Part shown: positions 1 through 13,965 of the stretch, in pieces
Position numbering within the stretch: the first letter of the stretch is position 1
How the letters are laid out: every line of letters starts with the position of its first letter
Assembly (NCBI GenBank): GCA_947034885.2
Contig: OX344753.2
Coordinates: 27,420,347-27,484,346 of the forward strand
From: Thuidium tamariscinum
Taxonomy: Eukaryota; Streptophyta; Bryopsida; Hypnales; Thuidiaceae
Reading direction: 5' to 3'
Length of the DNA stretch: 64,000 nt
Made by a program: the position numbers and the translations under genes
Notes under the pieces: model-generated
What the model was told of the DNA's origin: nothing
What the model saw: the letters and a program-made list of their open reading frames with translations, nothing else
Databases searched by the model: none

Positions 1-2730
1 CTTATTCTTACTGTGCCTAGTTCTTGTTATCAAGTTGTTCAGATTTTTATACAGTCTTGTTGGCAAGTGAAAGCATGTTTCAATGCACCAAAGAGTAGAG
101 GATTTGGATACCATATGCAAAAGTTATTAATGGTCAAAGTTTGTTTTTGAAAGTACCATCTTGTTTTTGTAAGCACCATCTGTAGTTTGGGTACATGACT
201 GATTTTGGAAATGTATGCCCATTGTAGATGGCGCTTTAAGGTTAGGTGTCACTTTAGGTGTACCTACCTTAAATTGATTATTTTGGAGTCCCTTCCAATG
301 TTTGGGGAGTATTTTTTTTGAGTCAAGCCATTTCCGTGGGGTTTGTTGTTGGCTCGAATTTAAAAATTTTCACCCGGAAGTGAATCGAAGGGTCCAAAAA
401 TTAGTAACTTGAATTTTGAGTAGGCCATGTGCCATAATTTTGAATTTTCATTGGGCAGTTTTCCTAAGTGTGGGAATTGGGGCTGGGGTTTAGCCTTTTT
501 CTTTTATAGGTTGTACAACCCTTTTCTTTTTTTTCTTTTTTTTCTTTTTTTTCTTTTCTTGATTTATAACTCAAGCTTCAAAAATAAATTTATGCTTGAA
601 AAGTTATCTAGTAACACCTATACACTTCTATGTGTAATCTGTTAGAATCCTATGGATATAACTTGGTTGTGCAAATTTATATTTGTACTTTGTTGCAGTG
701 GATACAGCCCTGTTGCCAGCACTTATTGGCAATTTATGTCTGTTTTTTAATAAGCCTTGGATCCTACAAAGTTTAGCTATGGTTTATCTTTAATTCAAAC
801 TATAGATTAAATGGGACAAACTCTCAGTTTTTCACCAACTTGAAAGTTCTGGTACCTAATAATAATCCCATGATTTTATTATGCAGGCATATCCTTATTG
901 GCAAAATCTTGGGTTTCTTTCTAGTACTTGACAGACACTTTATATGTGCTCTAGTACTTGATGTATTTAGCCTCCAAAATTATTCTGGAAGGATGACAGA
1001 ACAATGCTTAGTTTTTGGAACCACCTGATGTGGTGGCTGGTGGCTTTTAATAAGCCATATTAAACCAGAGCTTAACTTCAACATGTACATACATCCTATT
1101 GATACTCGTTTCAACTTCTTCACAGACGGATACCTCAGTCCTAATTCCTGATCAGTAGTTTCTCCCAAAACTCCCCAGCCCTTGCGGCCCAGAGGCTCAG
1201 AAGGCTTCACTTACTAGTAGCTCTAGTCTCTCCGAGAGCTAGATATGTGCTGAAATTTTGCAATGACCTTCGGGATCACTCTCAAATGCTTGATGCTCCT
1301 CTCACTGGTCTCTTCCTGGCCAGGTGTTTTCAGAGTTACCTGTTCCTCGTTTTTGGTCACTAAGTCGTTGAGGACAGAGCTTTCCTGGAGCAACTATGGC
1401 ATCCACACAAGCGACATCTAGTAACTAGGTTCTTTTTTGCTACAGGTTTCTAACACTATTGGTATTCTATTGGGACCAAATTAACTAGGATATGTTGTGT
1501 TTGTTGTTTAAAGTTATTTTAGGTGAAAATGATAACAAGTGACTTAGGGCTTAAGACACCTTGCATATGCAGGAACTTCTTCCTACACTCCCTAGTGTCC
1601 TGTTAGAAAAAAAGAGCAATCCATATATAAGTTAGATGTTGATTATTGACTTGAAGGTTCTTTCCATTTTTTGGGAAAATTCTCTTCTATGAATGATGTT
1701 GATAATGATAGGCCTAGGTCTTATGGATGACTTTGTTGTTATGTCATAAAAACAAAGAGAACATCTCTTGCTCCAATAATTAGAATATTATCATAACTAC
1801 CTTGTTCATAGGAAGTACACCCTTTAAATTACATACATACTTCAAATTTAAGTCTATCTTGAATTTTAGAACTCCAACGACTAAAGAATCATAGCTTCAA
1901 GAATTGTTGGGCAATAAATTATAGGTAGGAAAAGGTTCATAATAAATGAGAAAGGTAACTTTCTTACTTTCAAAAGATTAATTATAACACAAGACTTGAA
2001 CTTTTCCTACTCACTTAAAAGTGTAAATATCATGAATGCTCGCAAAACCTATTCCAAACTACACATGGAAGTCTATCCCAAGTGAGTACAATAGAAGATG
2101 TAATCTTTCATAATTTGTGCCAAGAAAATAAGAATATTCATTGAAATTCCTCCAATTGTAAAATATAATTGAATTCCTTAGGCTTACTCTTGTATTGAGA
2201 ATTGTTTTAGCTTGATCCTTTAGTAAGAATCACAATCATGTAGTAAAAGTATTTGAAAATTAAAACCCTTCAATTAAGGTAGACAACCCATTGGTAGTAG
2301 ATGACCCCACTATCATTGTAAAAACAGAAATCTTAGGACTTTCCCTATTAGAAAAAATAGTGATTGCTTTAGGTAGTAAGAAGATGAGCATTATAGATTC
2401 AGATTTAGTTGGTTCTAGGGTAGTCTAGAGACTCTTTTGGCAAATTCATACTTTGTAGGAAAAATCTAATTTCAGTTACTCTTGGTGTTTCTCACTGCTC
2501 TTTATGTGTGAAGAAATTTGAAAAATTTCAGCAACAGCATGAGGCAAAACTCCTTATTCAGTGGGTTGCTTTACCTTACATATTCGAAGGAGGATTGGAA
2601 AACATTCTCAATACAACATGTCAGTGGCCATGTGGACAACTCAGCATGTAACTGGATTATTCACTCGAGTGATCTTTGGAAACTATGAATACACATCGAA
2701 ATTCAGCGTTGGGTCTGATCGACCTACTTG
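1..2730. other. Intergenic AT-rich sequence, no gene seen
   Basis: No reading frame here has plant-protein character; the open stretches are short and low-complexity. The segment lies downstream of the 3' end of the minus-strand lipid-transfer gene, so its right edge should hold that gene's 3' UTR and polyadenylation region. A slightly GC-richer stretch at about 1120-1400 could be a decayed exon or repeat, but no family is recognisable. Confidence 0.6.
521..560. repeat. Pyrimidine-tract simple repeat (C T-run)n
   Basis: A run of T tracts of about eight bases, each separated by a single C, makes a perfect-looking short tandem repeat in non-coding DNA. Confidence 0.85.
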
Positions 2731-5700
2731 CTACAACTCATTTTTCAAATGTCCTAATAGGGCTTGGGAAGATTTAATCTGATTTACTAAGGCTTTCAAC
2801 TCTGCCGGAATTACCGAATCTGTTATAAGATTGAGCTCCTGATGCAATCTCAAACACAAAGTTTCAGTCTCAGAAATGGAGGCCTCCAATTTTGTGAGAG
2901 TACTTTCCTTCCTGAAAGACTTTCGAAAAGATGGAAGTGATGACACACTTGCATCGCTGAATCGCCGGCTCTTTTCCCTGTCTGGAGTAAGAACTCTGTC
3001 CAAGCCGCCACTGCCTGCATACATACAGAGAAAACCCCCGATGTTGGTTCAACTCGTTAAAACGCTAAGTCACTGATTTACTTTAATAAACCATATATAT
3101 TTTACTAGAGTTATCCCTTAAGTACGGCAACTGGTGATATGTGAGACCAGTATAAGCCTCAGATGCAAAATGCTGGCTGAACAGACACCATTGGTACTTG
3201 AACCAGTTAAAAAAAACTATGAATAGTGAGATTTCTACTTGGATATGAACACTGCCTCATTAGGCAGGTAGAACTAATAATCACAATACACGCAGAACTT
3301 TAGCTCAGGTTTCTAATAATAAATTCAAAATACTTGAAAATAGACATTTTCTTTTATATTTTCAAGTATAGCAGTTGCTTGAAATCCTCGTACCAAAATG
3401 AGTTAGCTGATCAATAGCACTATGACCAATCGTTTTGTGTAGCTGGAGGAGCTTTAAACCGCCAGCAGCTATTCGACTAGCTGACTCGATCTCTGACTTG
3501 AAACGCTCGACCATGTACTCGACTTCATGTCTGGTTGCTTCAACCTCCACCTGTATTGTCAATTCAGTCACAAATAGAAGTTCTCAAAAGTGAAGTCATT
3601 ACCACGACATCTGTAGGAGTAAGACAAAAACAAAATTTTAGGGTCTGCGAGGCATTATGATAAGTGGCAGCCACGTATGGCAACGAAGCGTCACTCGTCT
3701 GTAAGCTTTTCAGGAGAAACAACTTCATGAATACACTAACCCCAACTGAAAATACAGCAGCCTTTCCAGTAGAATTAAACTGTTTCTGAAAGTTTTGAAC
3801 AGAATAATAAAGAGAATCTTTCAAAGGGAGGTCTTCCTAGGGTACCCGTGGCCTCCCAATGTGTTATAGGAGGCCTCTGTATGATCATTGTAACCATAGG
3901 GAGCCCTCATGAATCATGGAAAGGTTTTCTTTATGACATGACTAAAGGTTCCTCACAGTCTAATATTACAGAAAACCCTGTCTATACACTAACCCTTATG
4001 AGCAATCTATAAAATAACTCGCAGAAAATCTTGTTGCAAGGTTGCTTCTGACTACTCACAAATATCAGTAGCTCTGATTGTAAAGAAATAAACGACAGGA
4101 TCCTTGTTGCTTACCGGCTCTCTAACGGCAGCTTTGCAGATCTTCACTACCCATCCTCCCATGCCGATGTCAATACCATCGTCATCTTCAGGCTCTTCAA
4201 GTTGGATCTCAAAATCAAATCCACTTTTGCTTGTCACACTTGGATCTGCTGAAAAAAACGAACCAGGATGCAAGGAATCTTCGCTACTGTTTCCATCTAA
4301 GCCAATATCGTTTACTCCATCATCAGCTGCCACGTGTGCACCGTTTTGGCCATAGTTTGTGGGGCTTAAATCCACGCCTCCACAATCTAAGTACTCCATA
4401 CTGCTGCTCAATTGTGCACTATCTGAAACGTCTCTAACTGAATGAATGCTAGTGAACCGAGGCTTCAAAGCCTGCAGTCCCTCAATTTGCACCTGTAGAC
4501 AGTCACAAACTCAAATTAGTGAGTGGAAAGCAAAGTCTGGTAGGACTCAACAGAGATGATGACGAATAATAATGCTGAAGAATAACCGAACTTGTATTTT
4601 CACGCAAGAGCAAGAACCTCAAAATACTTACCACTAAACTTTGCACAGGGCTTGATTTTGTTCCCTGTTTTGCAGCCCTTCGATTACCAGCCTCCTTCGT
4701 ACCGTGCGCTTTCAAACTCAGACAGCGAAAAGTGGAATGCCAGCATCTGTCCTCACGGAATGAGTGAGGACCCCGAAGCACAGGAGTTCTGTCATGCTCA
4801 GAAACACCATCTGCACCCTCTAAGGCAAATAGCCAGTCAAGTAAATGAACCTCAAATTCAATGTTGTCGGGTAGGCCAACATCCCAAGCAGGTTCATGTA
4901 CTGCTTTCTTTCCTTTGTCTCCTGACATTCAAATGCGACAAGAAATGGTCAGAAGGACTCTCGGGAAACAAAAAATTGGTCACCAACAATCACTACTAGA
5001 ATGCACTACACTCAACACACCGCCCACTGCGTGAAAAATTAGAGTGACCCACAACAATCATGGCCAAGGAGGTTGAAAGCTACTTCCCAGCTTCCAAGGT
5101 GATCAAAAGTGACACATTAAATTTGATAAGTATATGTTACTGTGGCAGATAATTAGTCCACAGGAAGTAAAATATTCGGTACATAATAGAAAAAAAATGT
5201 ACCACAGGTAATTTAGAAAGCCTAGCCGCATTAAACCACGTCAGTTTGTAAAGCAGTCTACTGTAAATCACGCCAATTTTAACGCAGCTAGGCTTCCTAA
5301 GATTCCTCTGGGGGTGGGTTTTCTACTAGTGATATCTCCAAAACTCTCCTGAACCTAAGTTGGCTGCTTCCTTGGAGGAATTCAATACACATGCACAAAA
5401 TACCCTGGTTGGCTCGGGTCTAGAGAGGAAGAAATGCACGCATACCTTTTCTTCCCGCTCCAATATCAGCAGAAGGTCTAAATAGGTTTGCAAGGGAGCC
5501 CTTTGACAAACTCTGGATCACCTTCTCAACTTCAGGACCAGGGCCTCCATCAGCATCAAACACACCAAACCGATGCAGCAGGGCTTCATTGTATGCCATG
5601 GCCCCGCCCATTCTAACTCCACCTACTTTTGCAACTATCCTTAAGCGATGGCATTCAGCATCCTGTTCTTTAAAAGGGATGACGTTCTTGACATTAACAT

Positions 5701-8700
5701 CAAGGAAGGGCAACCTTTCCAATGAGAACACTCCAGTCGGAGCCATGCTGCCTCTTTCCTCGCCTATCCAAAACAATGCGCGCATCTCTGGCGACCCTTG
5801 CCTAGATGATGCAGACCTTCCTGCCAGTGGTGACAATTTCAAGGGAACCGGCCGCATCAGAAGGTCACCACATGAACCGCTGGAATCCACAGGACTATTC
5901 AAAGGAGACTCTAGAGCAGAAGCATCCAATGATTCCCTGATTCCTGATACATGGGTGAGAGGACTGCCATAGTGTGATTCTAGTGCTCCTGGAAAAAACA
6001 ACTCGGTTTCCACGCAATCAACACGTATGTCTCGCCAACATAGATTTGAAGATATCACCGCTGCTGCCGCGAGGGTCTGGTGAGTGGCTGTCAAATCTAT
6101 GTCACTGCTAGATATTTGAACTAAAGGAGGACCTTCGGTCGCGATTTCCCCAGGAACCGACTCCAAGAGCTTCAACTCGAGGGTCTTCAAGCTCATATAC
6201 ACTGCCATATCAGAAGGCACAATTTCTGCAATGTCTTTCAATGATTCGACTCTAGTCAGGTCCTTGAAAGATCCTGTTGGCGTCTGTAATTTGAAGGACT
6301 TCTTTCTCTGTGCCACAGGTTTCAATTCCCGAAGAAGCATGTCACTCACTATTCCTAAGTACGTGTACATCTTCAGCACAAACAAAAACTGCTCACTTGA
6401 TGTGTTGGACACATACTTTTTGCATGCAATGCCCAACCTCACAATCCCACCTGCATCATGCACAATGATCCTTATGAGCGAACATAGTCACTGACTCCGT
6501 GCGCGATGCAGTTGATTCAACCCGTAAGTGTCCAACCTAAAAATGGGAAGTCAACAATAGGAGCTCCTAGTCGATCATAGTAACTTCCCAAACATATCTC
6601 TATCGGTCAAGAACGTAGAAAAGGAATTCTTCTTTCTCTTAGGGGGGGCTCAGAGTGTGAGACTTTGACTATGAGATTTTCTTCATTCTTTTCATTTTGA
6701 GCCTTGCGCAATTCTGAGCCAAGCGTCCAAAGGCAAGTTTCGCACTATTGACACCCCATATTGATAAATTTGTCACCTTTCTTGATGATTTATCTCTACT
6801 CCTATACCTATAGAAGCGGAAATTTTTTTCTCCATCTGTGTACCTAGGGATAAGATAGGAGTTCCTCGAGAAATAAGATGCAACCAGTTAAATTTAATGC
6901 TTAGCTTCCAACATTAAAAAGCCTGAGTGTCGTGAAACCCAATGCCTGATATGAAAAGGAGATGGAATTTTGAATTTGTAGGATAAACATTGTAGGTTAG
7001 CTCGAATATGAATTCCATCCTTCATACTTCGAGAACCGTCGTTGATATCCAAATTATGCGTACATAAGATTTGTTAAACATTCACACAAATTCTTGCGTC
7101 TCAAACAGAAAATCTGTCCAAAATGCCATACCTGGTGGGGGGACATCAATCAGTGGACCACCATCTGCAGTAGCCATAGCAGCCTCTAGATACGGCTCAT
7201 TCATCTCCACACAGCGCCACAAACCAGTGGCCCAGTCACCAGCAGTTTCATTTTGGGAGGTATCATCACAGCCGCTTGTTTCAAGAGCTATGCTCAAATG
7301 AGCCGCACGCATTACCCACCTGGTTCAGCGAAGAGCGCTTCTTTACAAAAACAGGCATAGAGACATAGGAGATCCCTAGTAAAAAGTTAAAAGAAAACTA
7401 GAATGTTGTAGAACATCAAAATACTACAGATTAATACGTCTTCTGGTCGAAGATGACTAATGCAAGTTCAGCTTGGGAATTCTGAGCTCTGGTAATTGTT
7501 CGCAGGCACTCCTCTGACGACAACAAAACTGTGTAAATAACTCTTCCAACGAAACGCTCATTATGAAGTGCTTGTGCATGACATAATTGACCGCCCATGT
7601 CAGTGTCTTCCACTTTCCATTTCAACAATATCTTACGTTATTGCACAGACGACTTCAATTAACATTCGAGGATCTTTACCTTTGCTGGCTTGAATCAACA
7701 GGCTGGCCCTTCCACATGGTGAAGCATGCAGCATCTTTTTCAAGGTTCAATAACTTGAAATTCAAAAAAGGGCTTTGAGCAACCATGAACCCCTCAACAT
7801 GCAACCTGGCTCCTGTAAAACCACTCTCTTCCTCCGTGTAGTCTTCATCCAGCAGTGCGGCATTTAGAGGTACAGTAAGGTCGAACTCCTTTAAACTGAA
7901 ATGCATTGCATTAAGTGACTTTTCAGGAAGAACTAGGCCAGGCTCTACATTGATCCCATCCGATAGAAAAGAGGCCATTCGTAAGCAGGTTTCTTCCTGA
8001 AGGTTTATCTGCCAATCACAAGCACAAATCACTGTTTAGATTTGACTAATCATTACGGCACAGGGCTGAGGATGCATTCAGATACTAGAACATGTTCATG
8101 TTGTTCAAGTAGGGGGGGAAGGTGAATTAGGTGCTTAATTTTCGTAAGCCCAACTTATCAAATCAGAAGAAGAAAAATGAGAGTAACTCGTCACTAGGGT
8201 GCTACAGATTTCTAAAGAAAAAGAATACAGAGAAAAGTGTTGGGCTTAATAGAAGACAAGCTTCAAAAATTAAAGAACAAGGTTTATATGCGTGTGTGTA
8301 TATATATATATATCATAATGGAGCTGAGCCTAAGGTAAACAAATGTTTATAATAATTTAAACAGGCACAAACTTCTTGCTTTCTATTTTCTGTCAATGAA
8401 CTTTAAATTGTTGATACCGCATACTAACAATTTGCTATCTGTTCTTTTCAGTCCAAGGGGAAAGGATGGTCAGGAGCAAGTACCTTCAGTGGCTGGCATT
8501 GAACCACTGTTTGTGAAGCCAAACTTGGAGGAGCTGGAGCAGGTGCAGTCTTTACAGAATATACGCATACCATTGGTGTGTCCGCAGTTTCAGGTATCAG
8601 ATTAGTCTCCTCCAGGGGATATATTCTAGGCCATAGCTTATCACTAGCTGAATGGGGATGTAAAAGCAGTGGGTTAGGATTAGCAGAGTAATACCTATGT

Positions 8701-11700
8701 ACTATTGTGTGAGAACTGGCGATACCCAGACGCACATACAATTCGAGAAAGCAGATGCTGAATAACCTTCATCATAGAATTGACGCAAGCAATATCACAG
8801 GTTTGCTAAGATTTAGGCTAGCTTCACGTCCTTCCTAATATGCTTCAGTCATTGTTCAAGTTCAGTGAACGAACCAAAAGAGGGTACGTATGGAGAAGTA
8901 GTGGATCCAAAATTTCGCATGCTCGGTTGTATAAGAGTGCACGAAGGCTGAGAAAATGTATCCCTGCAATAAATCACCATGTAAATTCTGAGAACATCAC
9001 TTGTCCTGAAGTGAAAACTACAATTTTGCATTAAAAGTCTCCCGATTAAACATGGTACTATTGATTTGTTTATGGACTACTATGAAGACACAAACTGCAC
9101 CTTAGAAATAGACAACCGATAATGATACGTGACATTGTTCGCATGCACGCCCCATCTGCAGAGCTTGCCTGTTCCAAACATCCTCAGCATTAACGTGAGT
9201 ACCAAAAACACGAGACTAGAAAATTCGACATTCGAAGAATACAAGCCTAGATCGGCTGTAAATTAATATTCAACATACCCGCACGTATTGAAGGGCTTGC
9301 AGCAGAAACTCTACTTGAAATTCTGCAGAACCCGCATGTTTCTGTTAGCTTATCTTGGATAGAAGTAAACTAGGTTGAGTAAGCCGCCATGTGGCATTGT
9401 TATTACATTCAAATAATCTTCAATAGGAGGGCATCGCAAGATCCATTGGGCATCAGCCATGACAAATAAATGAACCATTTTTCACTCACCAGAATCTTTT
9501 ATACAAAGAAAGATGTGCTCAATTCTTACTCCAATCATTGATTTTCCAGCTGCTTCTGACTGCAAAATAAGGGACATTTCAGAGCTCGTGAACCAAGAAT
9601 TCGTCGGATGAGGAGGTGAGAGACAACAAACATGATATCACATATAATAGAATCCTTTCCTTCTCAACGACATTTAAAACCTTGTTTAACTTGTTCATCC
9701 TTCATTCATAAAAATGATTAAGCATGATTTATTTTATTTATTTATTTTTGGCTGTAACTTGGATCCATAGCAAAGCTTCGAAAATACCCTTTCAACATAC
9801 AGGATTGTTTACTATTATATTAGCCAGCAAAGAATGTACACACGAAGGCATTCATACCTTGGCAGATTTCACACCCACGTCTCCTCTGTTCATACAGACG
9901 TAGACTCCAGTCATGAAGCGCAGCAATGCCCTAAGACCTACGAAGGTAGCACACATTAGAATCAAAGAACTTGAATAACTAAGCTCAAGAGGTCTACAAG
10001 TTGACCTGAGCTATCCTTGGATAGACCAAGCATGTATTTGAATACAACCACAGTGACTTGGGCAGTTAATTACATATAAGAACTCGGCAATGAAGAGAAG
10101 TGTAAGAAACATACCAGGCTCACTAAGTGCCGGAACAAGGATATCGGGTATGTACAATTGCACCTCCAGCCCAAGATTTGAGTTTTGCTCAGATCTACAT
10201 ATTGTAATCTATAAAAAAAAAAAAAAGTTCCCACATCCGCTGGTTACAAGAAGCTTAAATCAACAAAAACAATCAAGGGCCTTTCGAAATTTGGCAAAAA
10301 GGGACCCAAAATACCACGCGGATATGAAAAAGACAGAAATGGACAAAATACAAAATACAATCGTTTCTTGAAAATCACCAGATTACCCTGGACAGAGAAA
10401 AGTCAGGAAGTTACATTTGCAGATCCAGAAATGCTGTCTAGAAACCGCTCCCCACCAAAGAATAATCTCTTGGCACCATCTTTATCACGTGAGTTGTTTC
10501 TCCCCATTTTTAGAAACTGCTCATCAGTGAACATGTCTGGATGAGGAAGCAAGTCGACTGATAGTGATTCCCATTCAAGTTTCTGCACTTGTCCAAAAGA
10601 GAGAGTGCTGTTGATTACAAAAACACTTGAAATGAAAACTCCACATCCATTGAAGTTTCAGCCCTCCAAAGCCTTACGTACCAGGTTAAAATAGAAAGTC
10701 TACTATTGAAGCTAATAATCAATTACAGTAACTCTCAAAACATAATTCCATCGTTGAAAAACATAGGACATGATTTCGTCTTCATATTCGTAAGATTTAT
10801 TGCCTTCCTAAAACTTCCTCAATGATCATTTCAACTCTTATAGATACGGAACCGGAAACGTTTAACCATATAAGCACACAAAGGGCAAAAGGTGTCACGT
10901 TAATTTCTGGTCTTCACAATATAACAGACACTCATAAATTACTGGAAAGAACCAACATGAGGTGAGTAGATGTCAGGCATTCACCTTGAACACATATATT
11001 GACTTCATCTGATTGTTAAAGTCTCTTGCTTGATTCAGAGGGACAACCTGAAAGCACACAACCATTAAGGCCTAGCTTATTAAATGTCTGAAGTTAAAGG
11101 AAGTGGAAGCAACATAAGCACTGGATATACTCTCAAGTGACTTCAAGAAATAACTTCCAACATTCAGAAAATTTACACTGCCGCCACTTGGATGCTGCAG
11201 CCAAGTAAGCAAATTTAGCAACATGAAGTGGTCTTTCAGTACCTTCCAGTGTTCATTCGTGGTGTACAAATACAAGTTGCGCATAGTCAAAGAAGCCAGC
11301 GGAGGTTTCCTGTTTCACCACGCAAAGGTGAAACAACGTAAGCATAGGTAGTCTCTCACCTGCAATATGAGACTACTGTCCTGACTACTAGTAGGCTCTG
11401 CCAAATTTAGTAATACTGAAAATATTCAAAAATTGTAGCATGAGGCAATACCTACCACGTTGCGCCTCCTTCTGTGCTGCTCGTGCCACCCCGAGTCTCC
11501 AGCATTAAGTTGACAGTGGTCACATGTATGGTCATGCCATCTGCAAGCTGAAGGGTCCCAATTTATTATTAACGTGGACCTGGACTCGCTCACGAATGCA
11601 CTACCGTTCACATCCAATTTTTAAAAACTACATTATCCGTCCAATACAGTAAAAATGAGAAGTCTCGACCTAAAGAGCGTGATAGCGTCTCAGGCTTGAA

Positions 11701-13237
11701 TGGCAAACTAACTTTGAATTCTCAGTAACATAAATAATCTTACCTTATCTGCATACCCATAACTAGAGCTCCTCGTAGAGGAGGTTGTAGCTGAAGTCCT
11801 GCCATTCAAAAGCGTTGTCGATCGTTAGCTACAAGTCCGCTACAGAGAGTACTGTGAAAATATAATTCAATCTGAGTCAAATTTGATACAAGTCAAGTCC
11901 ATTACATGTATTAGTAAAATGAGAATAAAACTAAACAGAAATACCCCATATGACCCACTAAAAGTGCAATGAAAACTTCAGGCCCAATTTAGGCCACTCA
12001 GGTTAAGATCCCCAATAAAAGCCGGGTCTCTGGACCAACCCATGGATTCAGTTCCCTCTACACAATTAAACGAATATTCAACCTCAACGCTCAGACACAC
12101 AACTTACTCCGGTAAGGACGATGCGTGGTCATGGGGCGTCTCCGTGAGAACCAACTCCAGCCTATCTATAGCTACCACAATCGGCTCTCGATTCACATTT
12201 GACAGCGAAGGTATCTGGAGAAAACAAACCATATTGTAAGATAGACATTTCTTGTCCCCGGATACTAAACTGCACTCTTCAGTCTACTTAGTATGGGATC
12301 TGAGATAACCTGGCTGGCATTGAAGCCCAAGAGCGCTGTCAATAGCGTTGTCATCAAGGCCAAAAATTCGAGATAGGTGGATGCAAAAGTATTGGCGCAG
12401 TGAAAAATTTAACAGACATAAAAGTTCCTACACTACATAGACTTGAGAATATAGTGGAGAACCTACTAACACGTGTTCTAAAAATCCCACATGCGTCACA
12501 ATTGACAAGGTTTATGTTACACCAAATGCCACGTTAATGCGGCAAAATTTTCCAGAGCTGCTAAGGGAGGACTCAAAAATGATCACCAGGTACTTCCAGG
12601 TGAATCACATTGCCGTTGTTCATTGTGAGAAACATACCTTCAGCTCGAGCTTGCCAACCCGTGCCTCTGTGACTTCCAAAGTGGGCGGAAGTCCAATAGC
12701 TGCGTGTAATACGTCTCCATTGAGATCTGACATCCATAAACCAACATCAATAGACCATCTCCGCACAGGTAACCCTATTGATGGATTCTAGAACGTTTGA
12801 TATGCTCACAAACAAGAATTTGGAGAATGTTACTCGCGTTTACTTTCTCAATACCCTACAGACTGTCACTTTTTCAAATCAAGGTATTCCATTCTCGTGA
12901 CACGCCCTTCAAAAGGCCAAGAGCTCATAACTCCTACAGCTGGTTTGCACAACAATTGCTATGCTCCATAACAACAGCGTGCTTTTCATGGGCAAGTCGA
13001 CATACTATGGTTGCGGATTCTACCGTCGATCTGTTTCCTGAAAACATTGTAAATGACAGCGAAATTTATTTGTGTGGAACCCCTTAAAAAAAACAGAGCA
13101 ATGCAACGGACATGTGCGAGCATACCGAGGTCCGAGAGCTGCACACTGAGCCCTCGAAGCTTGAATTGGTCTCTGCTGAAGGTTTTCAGCCAATGCCGAA
13201 GTGTCGATTCCAGAGCTCTCAACAACAACGACTCCAT
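2731..13237 (-). CDS. Bridge-like lipid transfer protein, BLTP3/UHRF1BP1 (SHIP164) type, chorein N-terminus
   Basis: Exons read 13237-13126, 12726-12638, 12214-12108, 11798-11744, 11547-11456, 11309-11243, 11047-10985, 10582-10415, 10208-10115, 9937-9858, 9559-9490, 9322-9279, 9168-9101, 8963-about 8890, about 8757-8484, 8008-7680, 7319-7132, 6450-5446, 4921-4632, 4492-4115, 3550-3394 and 3014-2731, about 1,350 residues. Nearly all junctions are GT/AG and keep phase; only the exon 14/15 junction is unsure. The start MESLLLRALESTLRHWLK is the conserved N-terminus of plant chorein-type proteins. Later blocks also match the family: LEWESLSVDLLPHPDMF, GAKRLFFGGERFLDSISG, RDTFSQPSCTLIQPSM, SQTVVQCQPLKINLQEETC, VPPPGGIVRLG, EVHLLDWLFALEG. 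The family forms a hydrophobic groove that moves glycerolipids between membranes; animal members act on endosomal/retrograde vesicles. Residues 1-100 or so are the chorein region. The C-terminus (last exon) has a Ser/Arg-rich linker then a short coiled coil. All exons are open with no frameshift seen, so the gene looks functional. Confidence 0.93.
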
Positions 13238-13900
13238 TTTTCGTCTGCTCTTCCACCGAAGACTCTCCCAAAGAAAACCTCAACTCTCACCGGCTTAATT
13301 CTTTTCTCTTCGGTCCTAAGGAAGCTACCAACGAGTGCCCACCACTACTAGGGTTAGGTTTCCTACTAAAGAGCACTCCTCCTCCTCCTTCTCCTTCCAG
13401 GCCACTGATGCCTATCTGTCTTCCAAATCTCCAGCTCCAGAGCGTCATGCTGCGCACTCACGGATGGCGCCCCCCAAAAGCTCTTGAATGCTCAGTTTTC
13501 GCAGCCAGCCTGACTTAGATCTCCTTGCCCCTTCTTCCGTCAAAACAACAACCCGAAACAAACACGATCTCCGAACAAACTATCCACTTCTCTCTGACAC
13601 CTAAAACGCTTTCCATCTCCCGAGGTGTATCCCCAACCTCCCCCAAAACCTCCCCTCCAGATCTCCGTTCTCAGCATCGAATCCTACATTCATGAAGAAG
13701 GAAAGAGACGCAGAAATAGAAGTCCCCCTTCATAGAGCCGACTCCCGATGCCTGACTCCAGGGCTCGATTAGCTCCTTGTCCTGTCCGTCTCCCAATCGA
13801 AAATTGTGGCAATCGAAAGACTCCTGGCGCTGAGGGAACTTGAGGTCGCACTTCTGGAGCTGGCCAACTGGGATCCGAATATGCCTGATAGTTGAAGCAT
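13238..13900 (-). promoter_or_regulatory. 5' UTR and promoter region of the lipid-transfer gene, with upstream ATG
   Basis: The segment upstream of the start codon is richer in C/T on the plus strand (GA-rich on the sense strand) and more GC-rich than the flanking DNA, as plant 5' leaders often are. An ATG at 13281-13283 lies 46 bp ahead of the main ATG in another frame. It opens a reading frame that overlaps exon 1, so if transcribed it would act as an overlapping upstream ORF. No clear TATA box was found. The transcription start was not located. Confidence 0.5.
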
Positions 13901-13927
13901 CATCAATTTACTGATAACTGGCATTTC

Positions 13928-13965
13928 GGCAGGCAGGCAGGCAGGCAGCAGGCAGGCAGGCAGGC
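13928..13965. repeat. (GGCA)n microsatellite
   Basis: About nine GGCA units with one interruption, lying just upstream of the likely promoter of the lipid-transfer gene. Confidence 0.95.

Noticed and set aside
3564-3824. Possible extra exon of the lipid-transfer gene
   Set aside because: Joining 4115 to 3550 gives the conserved EPVEVEATRHEVEYMV text in phase; the intervening frame has no family similarity.
7431-7628. Open frame on the minus strand between two exons of the lipid-transfer gene that looked like another exon
   Set aside because: Splicing 7680 directly to 7319 restores the conserved SSQQR-WVMRAAHLS join with correct phase, so this stretch is intronic.
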